Origin: Candidatus Acidiferrales bacterium
GTDB taxonomy: Bacteria > Bacteroidota > Ignavibacteria > Kryptoniales > JAKASW01
Length of the DNA stretch: 64,000 bases
Direction of reading: 5' to 3'
NCBI GenBank assembly: GCA_035515795.1
Contig: DATJAY010000035.1
Span: 124,001-188,000 of the forward strand
Below the pieces are notes generated by a model that worked only from the letters and a program-made list of their open reading frames with translations, was not told where the DNA came from and made no database searches. The position numbers were made by a program, and so were the translations under genes. Every line of letters starts with the position of its first letter. The stretch's first letter is position 1. Below are positions 26,241 through 35,824 of the stretch, one piece after another.

Positions 26241-27605
26241 ATGGAAATAAAGAACATGAGACGAATAATATTCGGGGCACTGGCTCAAGTATGGATTGCA
26301 ATAGGTCTTTGCTCCATCGCTTATGCACAAGCACAGGAAAAATTTGTTCTCACGCTCGACAAGGCCATCTCCATCGCGCTCGAACAAAACAGGGATATTT
26401 TGATCGCCGATCAGGATCGTGAAAGGGCCGGCGCCCAGATAGCCGAGGCGAGATCGGGTGCGTTTCCTCAGGTTTCTCTTTCAGCACAGTACATCCGAAA
26501 CATAAAAATACCGGTATTGTTCCTGCCACCTGGACCGCTCTTTGGAAATACTACTGAGCTAGCGTTCCCTGTCGGATCAAACAATTCTTATCAAGGAGGC
26601 TTGACGCTGACTCAGGCGATCTACAGTCATCAGATAAACGTAGCGCTTGATATCGCAAACACTTACAAGGACCTTTCCGATGCCGGTTACGAATCTACAA
26701 GACAGAGTGTGATCCTCCAGGTGAAGAAAGCATTCTATGGCGTCCTGCTGATGCAGAAGCTGGTCGATGCAAATCGCCAGGGACTCGACATGGTGAAGGC
26801 AAATTATGAAAACATCCAGTCGCTTTACAAACATGGTCAGGCCGCAGAGTTCGATTTGCTCAGAGCGGAAGTGCAGGTCGCGAACACCGAGCCGACCGTC
26901 ATCTCGGTCGAGAACAATCTTGTCCTGGCCGCCAACGGTTTGAAGAGCCTTCTTTCGATCCCGCTCGACAGCGATGTGGTGATCAAAGGAGACTTTATGT
27001 TCACTGAAGTCCCGGAAACGGAACTCGATCAAGGCGCGCGCGATGCCATGACGCTGAATCCGTCGCTGCAGCAGCTCGCTTTTCAGGAGACAATGCTCGA
27101 CCAGAATATCAGCGTGGAGCAATCCGGCTATTTTCCTTCGGTTTTTGCCTTCGGATCGTACCAATGGGAGACCCAGGATAATACTTTTCAATTCAACAAT
27201 TATCTCTGGGCGAAAATAATGAACGTCGGGGTAACGCTGTCATGGAACATCTTCGACGGCATGAGGACCCCTGCACGCGTCGAACAAGCGAAAGTAGATT
27301 TGAGAAAAGTGCAGTTCACCAGGTTGAAAGCCGAGGAAGGCATCACCATCCAAATCCAGTCTGCGCGATTGAAAATGAACGAGGCGAAACAGCGCATCCA
27401 GGGACAGGAGAAGAATATCGAACAGGCAAAGAAGGCCGTGAGCATCGCCGAGACAAGATTTAAAAACGGGGTCGGAACGCAGCTGGAATTGCTCGACACG
27501 CAGGTTGCGATGACATTGGCACAAACAAACTATGCGCAAGCGATTTACGATTACCTGGTCGCCAAAGCAGAATGGGAATTTGCCATCGGACAAGGATCGA
27601 AATGA
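26241..27605 (+). CDS. TolC-family outer-membrane efflux channel
   Basis: A 454-residue outer-membrane protein with a signal peptide ending near SIAYAQA. Two TolC/OEP repeats follow (about residues 35-230 and 240-450), with the typical starts LDKAISIALEQNRDI and LRAEVQVA, and a closing RFKNGVGTQLELLDTQ motif. It forms the trimeric exit duct for the RND pump encoded downstream. The ATG at 26241 lies four bases after the TetR stop. The next gene starts at the end of this one. Confidence 0.93.
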   Translation: MEIKNMRRIIFGALAQVWIAIGLCSIAYAQAQEKFVLTLDKAISIALEQNRDILIADQDRERAGAQIAEARSGAFPQVSLSAQYIRNIKIPVLFLPPGPLFGNTTELAFPVGSNNSYQGGLTLTQAIYSHQINVALDIANTYKDLSDAGYESTRQSVILQVKKAFYGVLLMQKLVDANRQGLDMVKANYENIQSLYKHGQAAEFDLLRAEVQVANTEPTVISVENNLVLAANGLKSLLSIPLDSDVVIKGDFMFTEVPETELDQGARDAMTLNPSLQQLAFQETMLDQNISVEQSGYFPSVFAFGSYQWETQDNTFQFNNYLWAKIMNVGVTLSWNIFDGMRTPARVEQAKVDLRKVQFTRLKAEEGITIQIQSARLKMNEAKQRIQGQEKNIEQAKKAVSIAETRFKNGVGTQLELLDTQVAMTLAQTNYAQAIYDYLVAKAEWEFAIGQGSK

Positions 27606-27637
27606 GAAACATCGGAAGGATATACAGGAGGTTTAAC

Positions 27638-28693
27638 TTGACAAGAAGAGTTTATTCCGTAAGAATATTTTTTTTAAGCATGGCGCTTGCCGGATTAATC
27701 TTGAATGGCTGCGGGAAACCGCAGGGTGAACAGAGGTCGCAAAGCAACAGCTTCACTTCCACGACGCCCGTTGAAGTGGCAACCGTTCAGCGACAGACTC
27801 TGTCGGTGACGAAGCAATTTTCGGGGACTTTGGAAGGCGAAGAGCAAGCCAACATCGTCGCTAAGATTTCCGAAAGGATCATTGCCATAAACGTTCACGT
27901 CAGCGACGCAGTGAGCTCCGGGCAGGTTCTTGTCGAGCTTGATAAGAGCGGAGCAACTTCTCAGTTCTATCAGGCGCAGGCCGGTTTCAACAACGCGCAG
28001 AAGACCTACGACCGCATGAAAGCGCTCTACCAGGAGGGAGCGATTTCTCAGCAGTCTCTCGATGGTGCAGAGACTGCATACGAAGTTGCCAAGGCAAACT
28101 TCGACGCTGCGAAGAGTGCCGTCGAACTAACTACTCCGATACCCGGCGTCGTCACTGCGGTCAACGTGAATGTCGGCGATCTGACAGCGCCGGGCAGCGT
28201 GTTGATCACTGTTGCAAAGATCGGGCGAATGAAAGTCGACTTTGACGTAAACGAGGTTGACCTTGGAAATTTACCTGTCGGCCATAGAGTTGAGGTTTAT
28301 TCGGAGGCGCGTCCTGGTGTAAAGATCAGCGGGGAGATCATACAGCTGTCGAAATCTGCGGACGTTCGCTCGCGCACTTTCCAGATGAAGGCGCTTTTCA
28401 TTAATACTTCGGATAATTGGTTCAGGCCTGGAATGTTTTGCAGGGTAAATGTTCCGATCAGCTCCAACTCGAGAAGCATAGTTGTCCCCGTCACTGCAAT
28501 CGTAAGCGACGGCATTACGAACCGGGTTTTCCTCGTGCGGGATGGACGTTCTTTTCAGCAAAATGTCCAGCTCGGTGTTACCGATGGAAAGAACACCGAA
28601 ATTCTGGCAGGGCTCTCTGAGGGTGATGTGGTCGTTACGACCGGCGCCACAAATGCCCGCGACAGCGGTTACGTAAGCATAGCAAACAAGTAA
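27638..28693 (+). CDS. RND efflux periplasmic adaptor (HlyD/AcrA-type), lipoprotein
   Basis: A 351-residue membrane-fusion protein. A lipoprotein signal with lipobox ILNGC is followed by the biotinyl-lipoyl-like domain (AKISERIIAINVHVSDAV) and an alpha-hairpin (about 110-150). The lipoyl half (TPIPGVVTAVNVNVGDL) and beta-barrel domains come last. It bridges the RND pump and TolC. The TTG at 27638 is chosen because AGGAGG lies six bases upstream and it gives a compact signal peptide. An ATG at 27602 overlapping the TolC stop is an alternative. Confidence 0.92.
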   Translation: MTRRVYSVRIFFLSMALAGLILNGCGKPQGEQRSQSNSFTSTTPVEVATVQRQTLSVTKQFSGTLEGEEQANIVAKISERIIAINVHVSDAVSSGQVLVELDKSGATSQFYQAQAGFNNAQKTYDRMKALYQEGAISQQSLDGAETAYEVAKANFDAAKSAVELTTPIPGVVTAVNVNVGDLTAPGSVLITVAKIGRMKVDFDVNEVDLGNLPVGHRVEVYSEARPGVKISGEIIQLSKSADVRSRTFQMKALFINTSDNWFRPGMFCRVNVPISSNSRSIVVPVTAIVSDGITNRVFLVRDGRSFQQNVQLGVTDGKNTEILAGLSEGDVVVTTGATNARDSGYVSIANK

Positions 28694-28775
28694 GGTTGAT
28701 CGCAATCGGGACAGGAAAATTACGATTCCCATTTTGATCCTGGAGATTTCTGCGGTTAAAAACAAATAGGTAATT

Positions 28776-31700
28776 ATGAAACTTGCCGATACATCTATAG
28801 AACGACCCGTATTTGCCACGATGATGATACTCGCCCTCATCGTGCTTGGATTGTTTTCATTCATCAAACTGAACATAGACCAGTTCCCCGACATCGATTT
28901 CCCTTATGTGACAGTGACGAGCGTTCTTCCCGGAGCGGGCCCGGAGCAGATGGAATCGGATGTAACAAAGAAAATAGAAGACGCCGTCAACACAATAGGC
29001 GGCATTGACCACATCACCTCTATCTCGCGCGAAGGCGTCTCCTTTGTCATCGTACAATTCAAGCTAGAAGTCGAAGGGAAACAGGCGGCACAGGATGTTC
29101 GGGAAAAAATTGCGGCGATCCGCGCAGACCTGCCGACCGATCTCGAAGACCCGGTCATTCAGCGCATCGATCCAGCAAGCACACCGATGTTCACTCTGAC
29201 GGTCTCGGGAGCCAGGTCACAAAAAGAAATTACGACTTTCACGAAGAACATCATCAAAAAGCGTCTTGAGAATGTTCCGGGAGTAGGACGCGTTGACCTT
29301 GTCGGAGGAGCCGAAAGAGAAATTCAAACCGAGGCCGATGCGTCGAAGCTTCGTGCCTATAATCTGTCGATCCAGGATGTCATCCAGGCAGTCGCCTCGT
29401 CCAACATGGAAGTACCTGCCGGTAATTTGACACAGGGACCGCGCCAGCTTCTTCTCAGAACAATGGGCAAGTACACAAGTGTCGACGACTTCAACAAGGT
29501 CATCGTTTCCACACCAAATGGAAAAGCCGTGCACCTGTCGGATGTGGCTGAGGTCATTGACGGCGTAAAAGAGCAAACCAGCTTGACGCGGGTGAATGGA
29601 AAGATAGCAGTTGGTTTAAGCATCATAAGACAATCCGGAAGCAACACCGTCCGCGTGGCGGAAGCCATACAGAAGCAACTTGCCAGCCTGCAAAAGGAGA
29701 TCCCGCCCGACATACAAATCACCGTGGCGCGCGACAACAGTACGTTCATCGTCGAGGAAGTAAACGATGTGTTGTTCGATATTCTTTACGGTGGCCTGCT
29801 TGCGGTTATTGTCGTGTACCTCTTCCTGGCAAATTTCCGTTCGACAATCATAAGCGCCATCGCACTTCCGACCTCCATCATCGCGAGTTTCATCATCATG
29901 TATGCGCTCAACTTTACGCTGAACATGGTTTCGCTGCTCGCCCTCTCGCTTGCGGTGGGGCTTCTCATAGACGACGCAATAGTCGTCATCGAGAATATAT
30001 TCCGCCACATGCAGCACGGTGAAACTCCTATTGAGGCTGCAAAAGCCGCGACGTCCGAAATCGGACTCGCAGTCATGGCCACGACATTCACGATCGTGGC
30101 AGTGTTCATCCCGATCGCGTTCACACCGGGACTGGTCGGACGTTTCTTCTATCAATTTGGAATCACCGTTTCCGTTGCGGTCCTGGTCTCGCTGTTCGTT
30201 GCGTTCACGCTGACACCGATGCTTTCTTCACGATGGCTCAGCGAAGCGGATGAGAGACTGACAAAAGAAGGTTCGATAATTCGAAAAGGCCTCTTCTACT
30301 TCAACCACTTTTTCCAGATTCTCAGTGAAAAATACAGGAAGGCAATTAGATGGTGCCTCAGCCATCGTAAGACGGTGGTGTGCGGTTCATTGGCGGTTTT
30401 CATTTTGAGTTTCTTTGTCATGGGTTTCCTCGGCACGTCATTCTTTCCGGAAACTGATGAGAGTGAATTCAACATCACTATTCACTCAGCTCCCGGCAGT
30501 TCTCTCCAGCAGACAAGCGACATATGTGAAAAGGTTGAAGGCGTTCTGCGGCAGCAGCCCGAAGTAATAAACATGCTTACGACGATCGGTGCCGGCAACG
30601 ACCCGGTAACCAGCGGAAACATTCTCGTGAAGCTGGTCAAGAAGAATCAACGCAGGCGAGGAATTGCCAGGATAATGAATGATCTTAGGAGCGAACTGAG
30701 CACAATCCCAGGCGCAAACCTATCACTCGGTGCTCAAAGTGGTCCCGGCGGAAACCAGAAGCCCGTCATCATGAGCGTCCGCGGAGATGATATGACAACA
30801 TTGAATGCCGTGGCTAACCGCGTAGAGAACATCGTCAGGTCGACCCACGGAGCTGTCGACATAGAAAACAGCCTAGAGACAACCAAGCCTGAAATTCGAA
30901 TCCGCATCGACCGCGAAAAGGCATCCGACCTCGGCGTTAATGTGGCACAAATCGCAACGACGGCACGGGCACTCGTCGATGGATACGTGGCGACGAAGTA
31001 TCAGGAGGGTGATGAGCAATTCGATGTACGTGTTCAGCTTCGAAAGGAAGACCGGACTTCCTTTGAAAATGTCAACAACCTGACAGTAAAGAGCAACAAG
31101 AATATGGGAAATGGAGAGAACTTGCTCGTTCCCGTGAGTTATGTTGCAGACATACGGCAAAGTTCCGGTCCATCACAAATCAACCGATTCGACCGCCAGC
31201 GCGAAATTCGTATCGACGCAAATATGTCAGGTCGTTTGCTTGGAGAAGTTCTTGGAGACATTCAGAAACGAACCAGCCGTCTCGACATGCCTCCCGGATA
31301 TAACGTCGGAGTCGTCGGGCAGGGACAAATGCAAGCTGAATCTTTCGCGAACATCTTCCTTGTGCTCGCTCTTTCAATCGTGTTCGTCTACATCGTTCTT
31401 GCAGCGCAGTTTGAAAGCTTCATTTATCCCTTCGCGATCATGCTCGCACTTCCGATGTCACTCATCGGCGCAACTCTTGGACTTCTCGTCTTCGGAAGCT
31501 CGGTATCGATGATGTCGCTTATCGGTGTCATCATGCTGATGGGACTGGTAACAAAGAATGGAATCCTGCTTGTCGATTACACCAACGTTCTGCGCGATCG
31601 CGGACAGGAAAGAACCGAGGCACTGGTCAACGCAGGCGCGACAAGGCTTCGGCCGATTCTCATGACAACATTTGCCATGATCTTCGGAATGGTACCTGTA

Positions 31701-31880
31701 GCGTTTGCCGTTAGTGAAGGAAGCGAGTTCCGGGCGCCGATGGGACAGGCAGTCATCGGCGGATTAATCACATCGACGTTGCTGACGCTGTTCGTTGTAC
31801 CAGTTGTTTATTCAATCCTCGACGACGTTGGAAAGAAGAAATTGTTTGGATTCGTGGGCAGGTTTCGCAAAAAGAATTAA
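28776..31880 (+). CDS. RND multidrug efflux pump (AcrB/HAE1-like)
   Basis: A 1034-residue inner-membrane proton antiporter. The architecture is complete: TM1 near 13-29, a large periplasmic loop with the porter domains, TM2-6 (about 335-480) with the proton-relay Asp pair in GLLIDDAIVVIENI, TM7 near 540, a second periplasmic loop, and TM8-12 (about 860-1020). It exports drugs or lipophilic compounds through the TolC and adaptor encoded just upstream. It is the largest gene of the cassette and is followed by the PG0541-like protein. Confidence 0.95.
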   Translation: MKLADTSIERPVFATMMILALIVLGLFSFIKLNIDQFPDIDFPYVTVTSVLPGAGPEQMESDVTKKIEDAVNTIGGIDHITSISREGVSFVIVQFKLEVEGKQAAQDVREKIAAIRADLPTDLEDPVIQRIDPASTPMFTLTVSGARSQKEITTFTKNIIKKRLENVPGVGRVDLVGGAEREIQTEADASKLRAYNLSIQDVIQAVASSNMEVPAGNLTQGPRQLLLRTMGKYTSVDDFNKVIVSTPNGKAVHLSDVAEVIDGVKEQTSLTRVNGKIAVGLSIIRQSGSNTVRVAEAIQKQLASLQKEIPPDIQITVARDNSTFIVEEVNDVLFDILYGGLLAVIVVYLFLANFRSTIISAIALPTSIIASFIIMYALNFTLNMVSLLALSLAVGLLIDDAIVVIENIFRHMQHGETPIEAAKAATSEIGLAVMATTFTIVAVFIPIAFTPGLVGRFFYQFGITVSVAVLVSLFVAFTLTPMLSSRWLSEADERLTKEGSIIRKGLFYFNHFFQILSEKYRKAIRWCLSHRKTVVCGSLAVFILSFFVMGFLGTSFFPETDESEFNITIHSAPGSSLQQTSDICEKVEGVLRQQPEVINMLTTIGAGNDPVTSGNILVKLVKKNQRRRGIARIMNDLRSELSTIPGANLSLGAQSGPGGNQKPVIMSVRGDDMTTLNAVANRVENIVRSTHGAVDIENSLETTKPEIRIRIDREKASDLGVNVAQIATTARALVDGYVATKYQEGDEQFDVRVQLRKEDRTSFENVNNLTVKSNKNMGNGENLLVPVSYVADIRQSSGPSQINRFDRQREIRIDANMSGRLLGEVLGDIQKRTSRLDMPPGYNVGVVGQGQMQAESFANIFLVLALSIVFVYIVLAAQFESFIYPFAIMLALPMSLIGATLGLLVFGSSVSMMSLIGVIMLMGLVTKNGILLVDYTNVLRDRGQERTEALVNAGATRLRPILMTTFAMIFGMVPVAFAVSEGSEFRAPMGQAVIGGLITSTLLTLFVVPVVYSILDDVGKKKLFGFVGRFRKKN

Positions 31881-31946
31881 TGAAAACAAAATTAAGTCTG
31901 TGCCTTTGCACTCACGGCGATCATATCTCTTAGCAACGGAGGTACC

Positions 31947-32246
31947 ATGAAAATTGCATTTTTAGTCTGCAATGAAGTTGTTTCACCACGAGTAATGAAA
32001 TTGCTCGAAACCGCGGGAATCGATTACTACACGCGCTGGGAACATGTAAAAGGGAAGGGTCATGGCACAGATCCGCACCTCGATACACGCAGTTATCCCG
32101 GGACAAACGCAGTGTTCATGATTGCTTTTGAAGAGGAAGCCTCGCTCGAAAAGCTCGTTCACGAAATCAATGGAGCAAACAAAGAAATACCACGACCGGA
32201 CGATCACATAAGATTGTTCCAGGTGCCGTTGGAAAGAATCGTATAG
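31947..32246 (+). CDS. PG0541-like transporter-associated protein
   Basis: A 99-residue soluble protein starting MKIAFLVCNEVV, with KGHGTDPHLDTRSYPGTNA near residues 38-56. Size and pattern match the small PG0541-type proteins found next to RND pumps in Bacteroidota, which look like a PII/CutA-type ferredoxin fold. The role is unknown; a sensor or regulator of the pump is possible. GGAGGT precedes the ATG. It ends the efflux operon four bases before a convergent gene. Confidence 0.72.
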   Translation: MKIAFLVCNEVVSPRVMKLLETAGIDYYTRWEHVKGKGHGTDPHLDTRSYPGTNAVFMIAFEEEASLEKLVHEINGANKEIPRPDDHIRLFQVPLERIV

Positions 32247-32250
32247 CTGC

Positions 32251-32775
32251 CTACCACCCCATTCTTTTCTTCAGAGAAGTTATATGTGCCACATGGTGTT
32301 TGCCGTGCCATGCGTACATCTGAAGTGTCTTGTCAAGAATGCTCACTCCGCTTTCAGGATGGACAAATTTTCGATTGAAGTCTTCCGGTTTCATGGAGCG
32401 GAGAAGCAGTACCCATCTTTGATGCAGGCTCTCTAAAAGGTTAAGAGACATCTCAATATCAGCCGTCCTTGCGTCCGGCAGTTCGGCCCATAATTGCTGT
32501 TCGTACGGTTTTATCATAGGCTCGTTTTCAGTCAATGCAAGCCTGAACCTGATATACGCGTTCATGTGGCTGTCCGGAACATGATGAACCACCTGCCTAA
32601 CAGTCCATCCTCCCGGACGATACGGTGTATCGAGCTGCATCTTTGTAAGTCCGCTCACCGCCGCTCGAAGAGCCGCCGGGACCGCGGCGATATCGTCGAC
32701 AAGCTGACGTCGTTTCACTTCGGTTAATTCCTGCTCTGGTATGAACTTGCCTATCGGATAACTTAGGTCTTCCAT
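32251..32775 (-). CDS. DinB/YfiT-fold putative metal-dependent enzyme
   Basis: A 174-residue four-helix DinB-superfamily protein of the YfiT/BstA type. It starts LSYPIGKF, as YfiT proteins do. The three metal-binding histidines are in RQVVHHVPDSH (about 65-72) and HGKHHVAHI (about 156-164). Relatives are thiol (bacillithiol or related) S-transferases or hydrolases; the substrate here is unknown. It is the last gene of the uvrC-sco-pcuAC run, 25 bases after PCu(A)C. Confidence 0.85.
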   Translation of the reverse strand: MEDLSYPIGKFIPEQELTEVKRRQLVDDIAAVPAALRAAVSGLTKMQLDTPYRPGGWTVRQVVHHVPDSHMNAYIRFRLALTENEPMIKPYEQQLWAELPDARTADIEMSLNLLESLHQRWVLLLRSMKPEDFNRKFVHPESGVSILDKTLQMYAWHGKHHVAHITSLKKRMGW

Positions 32776-32800
32776 TTAACCTTCCTTTTTGATTTGATAT

Positions 32801-33256
32801 CTATTCTTTTACTACTGCATCGACTTCCACAGTTCCGTTTTGTTTGAAAAAAAGTTTAAATCTCAATTTCATTCCGATTTTCAGATTTTCCTTTACGCTC
32901 ATAAGCATAATGTGGTATCCACCGGGTTCAAACTCGATGCTGGAGTCTGCCGGCACGACGACAAATTCTACCCGCCTCATTCCTACCAACCCGTTTTCCC
33001 TGTATGACTCATGAAGTTGTGCCATCTCCGCGAAGTCTGCTTTGACGTCGTACAACGTATCCGGAATATCCGATGAGTTTGAAATTCTGAAATATCCCGC
33101 ACTTGTCATTCCTTTGGCGACCGGCCGGACGTAGGCGTCTTCAACTTTGACAGCGGAGGCGGGATGCTGAAAGCCGGAGGCCGCGAGCCACAGCAACCCG
33201 AAAATCAACAAGGGAATTGTTCTTCGTGTTCTCTGTATCCTGCTTCGTGTATCCAT
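32801..33256 (-). CDS. PCu(A)C-type periplasmic copper chaperone
   Basis: A 151-residue exported protein with a signal segment at about 14-35. The copper-binding motif is present in variant form: His and Met in LHESYRENGLVGM, then H-I-M in GGYHIMLM 21 residues later. The family consensus has Met after the first His; here it is Glu. The family carries Cu(I) to the CuA site of cytochrome oxidase, often with SCO1, and the SCO1 gene is three bases upstream. No oxidase gene is in the window. Confidence 0.88.
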   Translation of the reverse strand: MDTRSRIQRTRRTIPLLIFGLLWLAASGFQHPASAVKVEDAYVRPVAKGMTSAGYFRISNSSDIPDTLYDVKADFAEMAQLHESYRENGLVGMRRVEFVVVPADSSIEFEPGGYHIMLMSVKENLKIGMKLRFKLFFKQNGTVEVDAVVKE

Positions 33257-33259
33257 TTT

Positions 33260-33871
33260 CTACTCCAGTGATTTTATGTCCTTTACAATTTGTCCGAAGT
33301 CAAGCTGACTTCCGCCGTATGTTCCGCGTACTCTTCCCTCCTGATCAATTAATACGCACTTGTCCGTGTGCGTGATGTAGTAAACGAGTCCCACACCTCC
33401 TGTATATGATGAGTCACCGGGGAAATACCTGATGTCCATCGAGTATAAAACCGAATCCGTGTTTGCTTTGGGCCCGCTCAAGAAATCCCAGTCCTTGGGA
33501 TTTATTCCGCGAATTTTCGCGTATTCTTTTAGAACTTGCGGTGTATCTCTATTTGGATCAAATGTCAACGTAACAAACCGAACGTTCCTTAGTCCGGCTG
33601 CCGAGAGTGTATCCTGAAGATGCTGCATGTTGTTTGTGGTTAACGGACAGATGTCGGGGCAGTGTGTGTAGATAAAGGACATAACTACAATTCTTCCACT
33701 GTACTTCGACGGGAAAGAAACATGTACGCTGTCTTGATTCAGAAACGAGCAGCTCATTCCGCTGAGATCATAAATTACTGGAAGTCTGCTGCAGCCGAAA
33801 AAGAAGCAGCCAACGAGAAGCAAGATGGAAAAGGACAAACGGTAAAATGAAGAAAAAAGATTTCGCTTCAC
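33260..33871 (-). CDS. SCO1/SenC copper chaperone, membrane-anchored
   Basis: A 203-residue thioredoxin-fold protein. The copper site is CPDIC (Cys71 and Cys75) in YTHCPDICPLTTN, with a distal His in YYITHTDKC. The N-terminus is a hydrophobic lipoprotein-like segment with candidate Cys at 22 or 27. It delivers Cu to cytochrome oxidase subunit II or acts as a thiol reductase. Its ATG overlaps the uvrC stop by 4 bases, and PCu(A)C follows after three. Confidence 0.9.
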   Translation of the reverse strand: MKRNLFSSFYRLSFSILLLVGCFFFGCSRLPVIYDLSGMSCSFLNQDSVHVSFPSKYSGRIVVMSFIYTHCPDICPLTTNNMQHLQDTLSAAGLRNVRFVTLTFDPNRDTPQVLKEYAKIRGINPKDWDFLSGPKANTDSVLYSMDIRYFPGDSSYTGGVGLVYYITHTDKCVLIDQEGRVRGTYGGSQLDFGQIVKDIKSLE

Positions 33872-35739
33872 TTCTTGACATCTTCTCCTTTCAACCTGAA
33901 ATATGATTGTATGCTCTCTGCTGCTTTCATGCCGACAACTTTTGCAATATCTTCGAGGGAGGCGTCCTGAACTCCTTTCACGGAGCCGAATTGACGCAGC
34001 AATTTCGTCGCTCTCGTCTCTCCGATTCCTTCGATACCGGTAAGTTGAGTCGAGATAACCCTCTTTTCACGCAGCGACCTGTGAAAAGTTATGGCGAACC
34101 TGTGCGCTTCATCGCGGATATGCTGAAGGAGTTTCAGTGCAGAAGATGTCCGTGGAAGCAAGATGGATTCGCTCTCGCCGGGGACGAACACCTCTTCAAG
34201 TCGCTTTGCGAGGCCGATTATCGGCTGATTCTCAAGACCGATCTGCCGCAAGATTTCAACCGCCGATGAGAGTTGTCCTTTTCCTCCGTCGACGACGACG
34301 AGATCGGGAGACTGTCCGCCTTCGTTCATGACGCGCGTGTATCTTCTTTCAATTACCTCTTCCATACTCGCAAAATCGTCGGGACCGACTACGGTTCTGA
34401 TCTTAAATTTTCTGTAATCACTCTTTCGCGGTTTCCCATCGACGAATACTACCATGGATGCCACCGGGTCGCTTCCTTGTATATTCGAGTTGTCGAAACA
34501 TTCGATCCGTCTCGGCGGTGCCGGAAGATGCAGGTCTCTCTGCAGAGCCTGAAGGGTGTGCGGGACAGTCTCCTTCCCTTTTTCTTTCTGGATTTTCAAT
34601 TCGTCAAGCATGAACTTCGCATTTGCACGACACATCTTGATGAGTTTCAAATCCTCGCCGTCCGCCGGAACCACAATCTTTACGTCACTGCCGCGCTTCG
34701 ATCTGGCGATGTCTTCGATGAACTCCACTTCGACCGGCTCGGCTGAGAGGTAAATCTCAGGCGGGATATAATCGGCGTTGACATAATATCTCTCGATCAA
34801 AGTCTGTATCATTTCCGATTCGGAGCGCTCGGCAACATTTGAAAGATAGAAGTGCTGTTTTCCGATAAGCTTTCCATCACGCACTTTGAAGATCACACCG
34901 CATCCATCGTCCCCTTCACTCACCGCAGCAATAATGTCTCGCTCGATCAGCTCAAGCGAAACGATTTTCTGCTTTTCCGAATAGACTTTTATTGCGTCGA
35001 TTTTCTTCTTTGCCAGCCCGGCTTTCTCAAATTCAAGTCTTTCGGAATGTATCGACATCTCATCGGTGAGCTGGCGGACGAGGTCACGCGTCTTCCCTCG
35101 AAGGAGTTTCTCCACCTGAGAAATCATCCCGTTGTATTCTTGCAGCGACACCAGTCCCTCGCAAGGACCGCCGCACTTGCCTATATGATAGTCGAGGCAT
35201 ATTTTCCACTTTTTGTTCGAGATGTTCTCGACGGTGAGAGGAAGCCTGCAGCTTCTGATCTGAAAAATGTCGCGGACGGATTTCAGCGCATAGCGCATCG
35301 TCTTAACGTCGGTGTATGGTCCGTAATAACGTGATCCATCCTGCTTGATTTTTCTGGTGACGTAAACTCTCGGGAACGGTTCGTTCGTCACGATGATGTA
35401 CGGATAGCTCTTGTCATCTCTGAGGTCGATGTTGTAGCGAGGCTTGATCTTTTTTATGAGTGTATTCTCAAGTATCAGAGCCTCCATTTCTGTGTCTGTC
35501 ACGATCACTTCGAGGTCGGCAATTTTCGAAACCATCACCTTCGTCTTCGGGTCGTGATCATGGCCCTTCTGGAAATAAGAACGAACGCGGTTCCTCAGGA
35601 TCTTCGCTTTCCCGACGTATATGATTTTACCTTCGGCGTTCTTGAACTGGTACACGCCTGGAAACCTCGGCAGATTGTTGAGCTTTTCCTTCAACTGGAA
35701 TCCGACATCCTGGATTTCTATATCATTATAAATGGCCAT
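33868..35739 (-). CDS. uvrC: UvrC excinuclease subunit
   Basis: A 623-residue nucleotide-excision repair nuclease. It has the GIY-YIG domain (PGVYQFKNAEGKIIYVGKA, about 25-100) for the 3' incision and a Cys-containing linker. The UVR motif (about 205-240) binds UvrB. The RNase H-like endonuclease domain has RRIECFDNSNIQG near 385-400 and VVDGGKGQLS. A tandem HhH (GIEGIGETRATKLL) lies at the C-terminus. Length is normal. It begins a four-gene minus-strand run whose next members are copper chaperones. Confidence 0.97.
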   Translation of the reverse strand: MAIYNDIEIQDVGFQLKEKLNNLPRFPGVYQFKNAEGKIIYVGKAKILRNRVRSYFQKGHDHDPKTKVMVSKIADLEVIVTDTEMEALILENTLIKKIKPRYNIDLRDDKSYPYIIVTNEPFPRVYVTRKIKQDGSRYYGPYTDVKTMRYALKSVRDIFQIRSCRLPLTVENISNKKWKICLDYHIGKCGGPCEGLVSLQEYNGMISQVEKLLRGKTRDLVRQLTDEMSIHSERLEFEKAGLAKKKIDAIKVYSEKQKIVSLELIERDIIAAVSEGDDGCGVIFKVRDGKLIGKQHFYLSNVAERSESEMIQTLIERYYVNADYIPPEIYLSAEPVEVEFIEDIARSKRGSDVKIVVPADGEDLKLIKMCRANAKFMLDELKIQKEKGKETVPHTLQALQRDLHLPAPPRRIECFDNSNIQGSDPVASMVVFVDGKPRKSDYRKFKIRTVVGPDDFASMEEVIERRYTRVMNEGGQSPDLVVVDGGKGQLSSAVEILRQIGLENQPIIGLAKRLEEVFVPGESESILLPRTSSALKLLQHIRDEAHRFAITFHRSLREKRVISTQLTGIEGIGETRATKLLRQFGSVKGVQDASLEDIAKVVGMKAAESIQSYFRLKGEDVKK

Positions 35740-35824
35740 TAGCTGCTAACGATCGAGCACCGGGGAAAACATTTTTTAATTCTTTCCGCGCAACTCTTAA
35801 ACATTACCTTTCCTGTCCGTCGAC

